In this document: one piece after another, positions 1 to 6,918 of the stretch
Numbering within the stretch: position 1 is the stretch's first letter
How the letters are laid out: the number at the start of each line of letters is the position of its first letter
NCBI GenBank assembly: GCA_900762125.1
Contig: CAAFFL010000207.1
Location: 1-14,802, forward strand
Source: an uncultured Prevotella sp.
GTDB taxonomy: Bacteria > Bacteroidota > Bacteroidia > Bacteroidales > Bacteroidaceae
Reading direction: 5' to 3'
Length of the DNA stretch: 14,802 nucleotides
Made by a program: the position numbers and the translations under genes
The notes under the pieces: model-generated
The model's input: the letters and a program-made list of their open reading frames with translations, nothing else
The model's database searches: none
What the model was told of the DNA's origin: nothing

Positions 1-2377
1 AGTGGAGTCCGAGGTAGAAGTCCGGTGTCCAGTGCCCGAGCACCACCTGGTCCTTCCCGTCGATCTTGCCGTCGCCGTTCATGTCCTGGTACTTCAGGTC
101 ACCAGGCTTGGTGTTGCTGTTGATGACGGCAGAGCTCTTCACGTCGTCCTCGCTGGCGAAGAAGCCCAGGCACTTATAGCCGCGGAGGGCATCGATGCGT
201 GCACCCGTGCTGCGCAGCCAGTCGTACTCGACATTCTCGCTGATGCGGAGGTTCTTGCAGGAGAACTGCATCCCCGTGGCGCCGAGTTCGAGGTCTACGT
301 CGCCGAAGTGCTTGTGGAGATCAAGGGTGACGTCCCATCCGGCACGCTTCTGCTTGTTATAGTTCATGTAGGGCAGGAATGTCGACACGGGCCAGTAGGT
401 CTGGAAGTACATCGGGTAGATCGTTGCCGGCGTGGTGAGCAGTCCGTCCATGTGCGTGTTGAAGACGTTCGCGTCGATGGTGACGAAGCCATGGAAGAGG
501 CTTGCCGTCAGTCCTGCGCGCAGCTCCTTCCGCTTCACGAAGCCGAGGTTGGGGTTACCACCGCGCTGCGAGTCGGAGGTCTGCATGGAGTTCGCGCTCT
601 CACTCCATCCCCACCATGTACCTGTAGCGGTGAAGATGTCGTCGTACATAAAGTACTTCTCGATGTCGAGATCCTGGTTGACGACGCCGTAGGACGCGGT
701 CAGCTTCAGGTCGTCGAGCCAGCCCTTCGTGCCCTGCATCCAGCGCTCGTTGCTGATGCGCCAGCCGAGGGTGCCCACCGGCGAGACAGCCTCCCGGTGC
801 CCACTGGCAAGCTTTGCCGAGTGGATAGCCGCCATGGAGAAGTCAGCGTAGTAGGTCTTGTTGTAGTTATAGCCCAGCTGCAGAGCAAGGTTCGCGTTCG
901 ACGTACGGTGATACTCACCCGTGATGGTGCGCTGATAGCCGTGCGCGAGCAGCGTGGCGTTGACATTATGCAGGCCGAAGGAGCGTTCGTAATCGAACTG
1001 TGCAGAGAAGAAGAGCGTCTGGTTGTTGACCGATCCGCTGACGTTCTGCGTGCCGGTGTGCTTGTCGGTGCCGTACTTCGTCAGTCCGACGATCTCGTCC
1101 TTGCCGTTGACGTTGCTCCACTGCGGCTCATAGACGGAGTAGTTGTCATTGATGGACGTGTTGTAGCTGGAGGCGTAGTCCACGGCAAAGTGTGTGGAGA
1201 ACGACAGACCCTTCAGCACACTGGCGAGGTCCATGCGTACGCCTGCGTCGAACTGCAGCTGGCGGGAGGTGTACTTGTTGTGTCCTGCCGCATACATCGC
1301 TGCGAAGGGGTTCGTCTGCATGCTCTGCGTGCCGCCCAGGAGGTAACGTCCGTCGATGATGTGCGACGCGTTGCCGATGAGCTTCTGTGCCGCAAGGATG
1401 TCGGGGTTCACCATGTCGATGGGGATGAGCGGCGTGAGCGGATACTGCGACGTCGGCCGCAGCTTTGCCGTCTGCTCCCAGTATGAGCTCAGGTCGCCGC
1501 GTGCGTCATAGAATGTCGCGTTGGCATCAACGAAGGCCGTAATCCAGTCGTTCAGCCGGAGGTCGATGTTGCCGCGGAGGTTCAGGCGCGTGGTGCGGTT
1601 GTCCTTACCCTCACCGAAGTTCATCAGGTCGCCGGTGTTGCTCAGTCCGATGTTGGCATAGAAGTGGGCAAAGCGTCCGCCGCCCTCAAACTCTGCCGTA
1701 CCGTCGTAGCGCATGTAGTGGTCCTTGATATAGTCAGAGGAGAACATGTCGATGTCCGGATAGCGGTAGGGATTCATGCCCGAGGCATAGTGATAGATGT
1801 CCGCATCGCTGTAGACGGGACTCTGGCCATCGTTGGCGAGCGCCTCGTTGTAGAGCGTCATATACTGTGCTGCGCCGAGATACGTCGGATAGCGCTTTGG
1901 CGTGAACAGCTGCGCGTTGCCCCGCACGCTGACGTTCAGGCCATCGTTGTGTCCACGCTTCGTGGTGATGAGGATGGCACCCTTGGCGGCGCGTGAGCCG
2001 TAGAGCACCACGGCCGATGCTGCCTTGAGGAACGTGATCTGCTCAATCTCCGTGGGCAGGATGTTCGTCGCCTCACGTGGCACGCCGTCGACGAGGACGA
2101 GGGCGTCGCCCTGGTTCCACAGCTGGCCTGTGAAGCCACCCGCGAAGGCCTGCATGTTGTCCAGACTATAGGTGGAATAGCTCTTCTCGGTGAGGCTCTT
2201 CACGTCCACCGCGTTGACGCCACCGAGGAGGTCGCGCTCATCGACGGTGTGGAAGGCCACCTTCACCTGCTTGGCCGTGTCGGTCGTCTCTGCAACCTCC
2301 TGTGCCTGTGCAGGCACGGCGAAGGGCAGCGTGGCGAGCGCCAGGGCACTGAAGAGATGTTGATATGTTGTTTTCAT
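1..2377 (-). CDS. SusC/RagA-family TonB-dependent outer-membrane transporter (second copy, 3' end beyond window)
   Basis: This frame is open from an ATG at 2377 to the left edge, giving 792 visible residues; the last part of the barrel lies outside. It begins with a signal peptide (about residues 1-25, cleavage near AQA-QE). A plug domain follows with VLVDGVPRE and then KAASAVVLYGSRAAKGAILITTKRG-type residues, the hallmark of SusC plugs. The rest is a beta-barrel with alternating aromatic strands and a calcium-site-like DMNGDGKIDGKD near the visible end. SusC proteins import glycan oligosaccharides across the outer membrane with a SusD lid, powered by TonB. Only about 45 residues separate the signal peptide from the plug, so the usual carboxypeptidase-regulatory-like N-terminal domain is absent. 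The start codon sits 52 bp after the SusD stop and shares ATGAAAACAACA with that gene, which supports the start and a common operon. Its own SusD partner would be expected to the left. Confidence 0.93.
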   Translation of the reverse strand, partial: MKTTYQHLFSALALATLPFAVPAQAQEVAETTDTAKQVKVAFHTVDERDLLGGVNAVDVKSLTEKSYSTYSLDNMQAFAGGFTGQLWNQGDALVLVDGVPREATNILPTEIEQITFLKAASAVVLYGSRAAKGAILITTKRGHNDGLNVSVRGNAQLFTPKRYPTYLGAAQYMTLYNEALANDGQSPVYSDADIYHYASGMNPYRYPDIDMFSSDYIKDHYMRYDGTAEFEGGGRFAHFYANIGLSNTGDLMNFGEGKDNRTTRLNLRGNIDLRLNDWITAFVDANATFYDARGDLSSYWEQTAKLRPTSQYPLTPLIPIDMVNPDILAAQKLIGNASHIIDGRYLLGGTQSMQTNPFAAMYAAGHNKYTSRQLQFDAGVRMDLASVLKGLSFSTHFAVDYASSYNTSINDNYSVYEPQWSNVNGKDEIVGLTKYGTDKHTGTQNVSGSVNNQTLFFSAQFDYERSFGLHNVNATLLAHGYQRTITGEYHRTSNANLALQLGYNYNKTYYADFSMAAIHSAKLASGHREAVSPVGTLGWRISNERWMQGTKGWLDDLKLTASYGVVNQDLDIEKYFMYDDIFTATGTWWGWSESANSMQTSDSQRGGNPNLGFVKRKELRAGLTASLFHGFVTIDANVFNTHMDGLLTTPATIYPMYFQTYWPVSTFLPYMNYNKQKRAGWDVTLDLHKHFGDVDLELGATGMQFSCKNLRISENVEYDWLRSTGARIDALRGYKCLGFFASEDDVKSSAVINSNTKPGDLKYQDMNGDGKIDGKDQVVLGHWTPDFYLGLH

Positions 2378-2394
2378 TTATTGTAGCTTTTTGA

Positions 2395-2429
2395 AACTTA
2401 TAACTCGTAACTTGTAACTCGTAACTCCC
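2395..2429. repeat. Five tandem heptamers between susD-like and susC-like genes
   Basis: Five consecutive 7-bp units fill most of the gap between the SusD stop and the next SusC start: AACTTAT, AACTCGT, AACTTGT, AACTCGT, AACTCCC. The units differ by transitions and by the ends of the array. It is a short degenerate tandem array; no function is evident. It lies in the presumed transcript between the two genes. Confidence 0.85.
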
Positions 2430-4337
2430 TTACCATCCTGGGTTCTGTGCAAACTCGAGGTAGAGGCTGGTATCGCTCTTCTTCAGTGGGAGCCAGTAGT
2501 GCTTCTCGGAGAAGTCGCGTGTGAGGATGGTCTTCTCGGTGAAGCCACTCACCTCGTTGTTGGACGGGTCGGCCTGGTCGTTGCTGACGCGTTTGAACTC
2601 CTGCGAGGTCTTCACGTTGTAGGGAGCCTTGTCGAGGAGCAGCCAGCGGCGCAGGTCGTTGAAGCGATGACCCTCGTAGGAGAGTTCCACGGCGCGCTCA
2701 CGGCGCAGCTCCGGCATGAAGGCGTCCAGCGAGCCGGTGAACTTCGCAGCGACGTCAGGCACGCTGGCGCGCTTGCGGATCTTATTCACCGCGTCGACGG
2801 CCGTCAGCGAGCAGTTCGAGCTCTTGCCTGTGGCGGAGCCTGTGGCCTCAGCAGCAGCCTCAGCATACATCAGATAGACATCCGCCAGGCGCATATAGGG
2901 CAGGTGCATGTTGAAGTGGTGGCTCCAACCGTGACCGTCGTCAAACTTGTTGCACGTGATGTCGACGAGCTTGCGGAGGAAGTAGCCTGTGCGCGAACCG
3001 CGGATGACGCCACGGTAGAGGCCGTCGGTCTGCAGGTCAGCATAGCGCCACTTCTCGTTGTCGGCGTTGAGGGTACCCTTGACGAGCTTCACGCCATCGT
3101 AGACGATGTCCTTATAGAAGCGCGGGTCACGGCCCTTCCAGGGGTGCGTCTTGTCGAAGCCGCTCTCGGGGTCGGTGAGAGGCAGACCGTTGGCCATGCC
3201 GTAGTAGTTGACATAGTTGGCGGTCGGGAGGTTGAGCACGCCGGCGTCGTTGATGTCCGAACCGAAGTAGCACTTGCTCTGTCCCCAGTTGGAATCGTTC
3301 CAGCCGTAGTCCGGTCCGCGGAAGATGGCCTCGGTGATGGTGTTGTCCTTCGTCTCGCCGGGGATCTTACCGTTCTCGTCGATGGTGTAGAAGTTCTCCG
3401 ACACTTCCTTCCACGGCAGCAGACCAAACTGTGTCGAGCCACCCTCGACGAGGTTGAGCAGTTCGCCAAAGGCGTCAGCGGCGCGGCGGCAGTAATCCTT
3501 ATTGTAAGAGGCATCGCCGTTGTCGGTCTTGTTCATCAGCGGCGAGCCCGCATAGAGCAGGTCCTTGCCGAGGTAGCCCAGTGCGGCAACCTTCGTCACG
3601 CGCAGCTGGTTCTTGCCGGCGGTGTTGCGTCCGACGGTGGTCTTGTCCCAGTCGACGGGCAGCAGGTCGGCAGCCTTGCGGAAGTCCTCCGCAGCCTTGT
3701 CGGCGCACTCATGATACTTCAGTCGCGGCAGCGTCAGCGTCTCGCCGGCGGGGAGCACATGGTCGATGTAGGGCAGTCCGCCAAAGAACTGCATCAGTTC
3801 GAAGTGGAACCATCCGCGGAAGAAGTAGAGCTGTCCCGCGATGAGATTCTTCTCCTCGTCGGTGCCCACAAACTTGTCGAGGTTGGCCAGTCCAAGGTTG
3901 GCCTTGCGGATGCCATACCAGCATCCCTTCCAGAGACTGTGGTTGAAGCGGTCTTTGCCGGTGTCGAACGCGTTGCGGTCCATCCATCCGCTCTGCCAGC
4001 CGTCGTGCTCGGTCTGCCAGCCCCAGAAGTCGCCCTGGTCAATCTTGTAGCACATGTGGTAGTCGATGCCGACATTCATGATCTCGTCCTCGCCCCAGTT
4101 CCAGGAGTTGGTCCAGTAGCCCTTCTCGAACGAGGGAACACAGTTGTAGAGCTCCTCGGTGAAGCCTTGGAAGTTTGTCCAGTCCTTGAAGGCATCGATG
4201 TCGGAGATGTCCGAGTCGGGTGCCTTGTCGAGGTAGTCGGTGCAGGCGGCTAATGGTAAAAGGGTAAGAAGGTAAAAGGGTAGAAAGGCCATAGCCTTGA
4301 GCTTGCCCGATACCTTATTATATATTGTTGTTTTCAT
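2430..4337 (-). CDS. SusD/RagB-family outer-membrane glycan-binding lipoprotein
   Basis: Encodes 635 residues from the ATG at 4337. SusD-type lipoproteins sit on the cell surface as the hinged lid of a SusC transporter and bind glycan fragments. The N-terminus is a lipoprotein signal with lipobox LAAC, lipidated Cys about residue 32, followed by TDYLDKAPDSD, the typical SusD start. Other family marks are LYFFRGWFHFELMQFFGGLPY (TPR region), LPYMRLADVYLMYAEAAAEA, RRERAVELSYEGHRFNDLRRW, and the C-terminal FAQNPGW. An in-frame ATG at 4367 would overlap the upstream SusC gene. The 4337 start is preferred because it places the signal peptide correctly, lies 10 nt after that stop, and repeats the ATGAAAACAACA start of the next SusC gene. 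There is no Shine-Dalgarno sequence, as is usual in this phylum. The gene is intact, but its operon lacks a visible promoter because the gene upstream is truncated. Confidence 0.95.
   Translation of the reverse strand: MKTTIYNKVSGKLKAMAFLPFYLLTLLPLAACTDYLDKAPDSDISDIDAFKDWTNFQGFTEELYNCVPSFEKGYWTNSWNWGEDEIMNVGIDYHMCYKIDQGDFWGWQTEHDGWQSGWMDRNAFDTGKDRFNHSLWKGCWYGIRKANLGLANLDKFVGTDEEKNLIAGQLYFFRGWFHFELMQFFGGLPYIDHVLPAGETLTLPRLKYHECADKAAEDFRKAADLLPVDWDKTTVGRNTAGKNQLRVTKVAALGYLGKDLLYAGSPLMNKTDNGDASYNKDYCRRAADAFGELLNLVEGGSTQFGLLPWKEVSENFYTIDENGKIPGETKDNTITEAIFRGPDYGWNDSNWGQSKCYFGSDINDAGVLNLPTANYVNYYGMANGLPLTDPESGFDKTHPWKGRDPRFYKDIVYDGVKLVKGTLNADNEKWRYADLQTDGLYRGVIRGSRTGYFLRKLVDITCNKFDDGHGWSHHFNMHLPYMRLADVYLMYAEAAAEATGSATGKSSNCSLTAVDAVNKIRKRASVPDVAAKFTGSLDAFMPELRRERAVELSYEGHRFNDLRRWLLLDKAPYNVKTSQEFKRVSNDQADPSNNEVSGFTEKTILTRDFSEKHYWLPLKKSDTSLYLEFAQNPGW
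4255..4286. repeat. Four tandem octamers inside the SusD signal-peptide coding sequence
   Basis: On the plus strand the units are GGTAAAAG, GGTAAGAA, GGTAAAAG and GGTAGAAA, end to end. Read on the coding strand they are C/T-rich and encode most of the hydrophobic core of the lipoprotein signal peptide (LPFYLLTLLPL). Gain or loss of a single 8-bp unit would shift the frame. Confidence 0.85.
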
Positions 4338-4347
4338 TGTTATGGCT

Positions 4348-6861
4348 TTAGAGATTAATTTTAACACCCAGGTTGAAACGTCTCACCGTAGGATAGGCGC
4401 CCTGCGTTGCGAGACCCGTACCGGCGAAGTTCGACTCGCGGTCGTCGGGCATGTGGCTGTACACCCAGAGGTTGTTGCCATTGAGGAAGACGCGCATGCT
4501 CTGCAGTCCGAGCTTAGACACCCATCCACCGACGAAGGTATAGGCGATCTCGGCATTCTTCAGACGGATGTAGGAGCCATCGTAGTGGAAGCGCGTGCCA
4601 TCATAATAACTAGGTGTGGAGTTCCATCGTGGCATCGGCGCGTCGGCACTGGTGTTGTCCTTTGTCCAGAACGAGCCCTCGTCGAAGACCGTGTCGAGGT
4701 TGCCGTTGAGGGAGTTGAAGCCGACGTAGCGGTTCACGTCACGGACGCCATAGAACTGTACGTAGACGCTCCATCCCTTCCAGTCCCAGCCAAGCGTGGC
4801 GTTGTAGGTATACTCCGGTGTGCCGGTGTAGCCGTAGGGCGCACTGTCGTTGGTGTCGATGACGCCGTCAGCGTTGTAGTCGATGACGTCGTACTGCCCG
4901 GGCAGCTTCTGGTTGTCGTTGGTGTTGTACGGTGTCATGCCGATGACGTCGTCCCACGTGTTGGCAAAGCCGGTGGTGAGATTCGCATGGTCCTGACCGA
5001 TGGCGTAGCCCGTCGACTTCTGATAAGCCGGCAGCAGCACGGGGTCATCAAACTTGAGGACCTTGTTCTTCGCATGCGTCATGTTGAACTTTCCCCAGAG
5101 GCGCATCTGGTTGGCGAGCACCTTGTTGACGCGCATCTCCAGCTCGTAGCCCGTCGTGCGGACACGTCCGAGGTTCGCCGTCTGCGCGGTCACACCGAAA
5201 TAGGACGGTACTGAGCGGCTACCTCCCGTGACGAGGATGTCACGGCGCTTCTCGTGGAAGAACTCGAGGTTACCGGCGATGAGTCCGCCAAAGAACGAGT
5301 AGTCGATACCGAGGTTCTGCTTGATGGCTTTCTCCCAGTGCACGTCGGGGTTGCCGACGCTGGCTTCCTTATACCAGGTGTAGGGGCTGGAGTCCTCGTT
5401 CAGGCCCTGGTGGATGGTGCCGCCGTAGGCCCACTGTGTGGCATAGAGCCAGCGTGCGGGGACAAAGTCGTCGCCGACCTCGCCGTAGGAATAGCGGATC
5501 TTCAGCATATCGACATACTTGCGGATGGGCTGGAAGAACTTCTCCTCGCTGACCATCCAGCCGATGGCGCCGGAGTTGAAGAACGCGAAGCGGTTGTCCT
5601 TGGAGAACTGCTCCGAACCGTTGTAGGCACCGTTATACTCGAAGAAGTAGCGGTCGGCATAGTTATAGGTTGTACGGAACGCCCAGTCCTCACGGTAGTG
5701 GGTGAACTCCGATCCAGTCGACGTCTCATTGCGGTTGAAGACGCCCATGGCGGTGATGTCGTGGAGGCCGAACTTCCGGCCCCAGTAGACCTGTCCCTGA
5801 TAGAAGAGGTGGCGATAGGTGGCGTTGTTGTTCATCGATCCACCCGATGTCGACCACTTGATGCCTTCCTGGAAGTCGAAGTTGGTGTTGCCCTCGATGG
5901 ACTGCTTGTAGACGGCCTCGCCCGTGTCGGGGTTGATCCATTTGAACTGCGTGTCATGGTAGAGATCGTTGATGCCTCGTCCCGTCTCGATGAAGACGTT
6001 GTCCCAGGAGACCGTTGCCATGGCCTTCAGACCCTTCGTGATGAAGCTCAGGTCCTGCTCCAGGGTGAAGTCGGTGTTGATGCGGGTGGTGGTGGCCTTC
6101 TCCACACCAGCGATGGCGAGGTTCACGATGGAGTTTGGCGCACCCTGCGTGTCGGCGGGATAGTAGCCCCATGTGCCGTCGCTGTAGCGGGGCAGGAACG
6201 CGTCGCGTGGCGCACTATAGGCTGCCTGCCAGAGCTGTGTGGCTGCAAAGGAGTTGTCAGCGACGTTCCACGGGCCCTGCTTCTCACCACGCGAGCCGAA
6301 GAGGTTGGCCTTGAGCTTCGTGGTCTTCGACAGCGTGAAGTCGAGGTTCGAACGCATGTTGATGCGGTTGAAGCCGTAGCCAGCCTTGTAGCCACGGTTG
6401 TTGCCCCACTGCCGGAAGAGGTCGCCCTCATGGAGGAAGTCTACGGAGGCGAAGTAGTTGACAAACTTCGTACCGCCGGAGATGTTCACCGCGGGGTTGT
6501 AGGACATGGCCGACTTGCGGAACACCTCGTCCTGCCAGTCGACATCGGGATAGCGCTCAGACTCCTCCAGCGAGGCGGGGTTGCGATATTTCTCGAGGAT
6601 GGCCGCGGGCGTGATGTTCGCCCACGAGTCCGGCGAGAGGCCGAGCTCATGCTCGATGGCCTGGTTGCGGACGTAGAGGGCATCGGCGGAATGGAGCGTG
6701 CCGGGGAGCTTCGAGACGACCTTCATCGACATGTTCACCGTGGCCTCGATCTTGGCCTTGCCTTCTGTACCTCTCTTAGTAGTAATGAGGATGACGCCAT
6801 TGGCACCACGCACACCATAGACGGCGGTGGCGGAGGCATCCTTATAAAAAAAAGGCGTCAA
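4348..6861 (-). CDS. SusC/RagA-family TonB-dependent transporter, 5'-truncated (likely non-functional remnant)
   Basis: About 832 residues of a SusC barrel are intact, from the plug motif KDASATAVYGVRGANGVILITTKRG (beginning about 15-20 nt inside the frame) to the typical C-terminus VRRFNLGVKINL. Everything normally before that motif is missing: signal peptide, carboxypeptidase-regulatory-like domain, TonB box and the first half of the plug, roughly 150-220 residues judged by family length. The frame upstream has no ATG before a stop at 6925-6927. The only nearby start is a TTG at 6861, which yields MTPFFYKDAS with no export signal. The divergent regulator begins 58 bp away, so the lost part cannot be hidden in another frame. 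Downstream it is followed after 10 nt by the SusD gene. Family identity is certain. Whether this is a real deletion, an invertible-locus state or an assembly join cannot be told here. Confidence 0.9.
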   Translation of the reverse strand: MTPFFYKDASATAVYGVRGANGVILITTKRGTEGKAKIEATVNMSMKVVSKLPGTLHSADALYVRNQAIEHELGLSPDSWANITPAAILEKYRNPASLEESERYPDVDWQDEVFRKSAMSYNPAVNISGGTKFVNYFASVDFLHEGDLFRQWGNNRGYKAGYGFNRINMRSNLDFTLSKTTKLKANLFGSRGEKQGPWNVADNSFAATQLWQAAYSAPRDAFLPRYSDGTWGYYPADTQGAPNSIVNLAIAGVEKATTTRINTDFTLEQDLSFITKGLKAMATVSWDNVFIETGRGINDLYHDTQFKWINPDTGEAVYKQSIEGNTNFDFQEGIKWSTSGGSMNNNATYRHLFYQGQVYWGRKFGLHDITAMGVFNRNETSTGSEFTHYREDWAFRTTYNYADRYFFEYNGAYNGSEQFSKDNRFAFFNSGAIGWMVSEEKFFQPIRKYVDMLKIRYSYGEVGDDFVPARWLYATQWAYGGTIHQGLNEDSSPYTWYKEASVGNPDVHWEKAIKQNLGIDYSFFGGLIAGNLEFFHEKRRDILVTGGSRSVPSYFGVTAQTANLGRVRTTGYELEMRVNKVLANQMRLWGKFNMTHAKNKVLKFDDPVLLPAYQKSTGYAIGQDHANLTTGFANTWDDVIGMTPYNTNDNQKLPGQYDVIDYNADGVIDTNDSAPYGYTGTPEYTYNATLGWDWKGWSVYVQFYGVRDVNRYVGFNSLNGNLDTVFDEGSFWTKDNTSADAPMPRWNSTPSYYDGTRFHYDGSYIRLKNAEIAYTFVGGWVSKLGLQSMRVFLNGNNLWVYSHMPDDRESNFAGTGLATQGAYPTVRRFNLGVKINL

Positions 6862-6887
6862 AGTAGCACGCTTTAAACAATTATTGG

Positions 6888-6895
6888 TACATTTG
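6888..6895 (+). promoter_or_regulatory. Putative -7 promoter box of the HTCS gene
   Basis: TACATTTG matches the Bacteroidetes -7 consensus TAnnTTTG and lies 23 nt before the HTCS start codon. No convincing TTTG -33 element is present at the usual spacing. The box overlaps a 12-bp perfect palindrome, CATTTGCAAATG at 6890-6901. Confidence 0.5.
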
Positions 6896-6918
6896 CAAAT
6901 GGAAATAAAACTAAATTT

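Noticed and set aside
2..1486. A 494-codon open frame on the plus strand opposite the second SusC gene
   Set aside because: It is antisense to an unbroken SusC frame; its Val/Ala/Arg-rich product has no recognisable domain and follows from GC-rich third positions on the other strand.
2499..4253. A 584-codon plus-strand frame opposite the SusD gene
   Set aside because: Shadow of a well-identified SusD protein; low-complexity product without family marks.
4337..4367. Upstream ATG at 4367 as the SusD start
   Set aside because: It overlaps the SusC gene and adds ten residues before a complete lipoprotein signal peptide; the ATG at 4337 fits better.
5254..6876. A 540-codon plus-strand frame opposite the truncated SusC gene
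   Set aside because: Antisense to a clear SusC barrel; no domain, signal or start context of its own.
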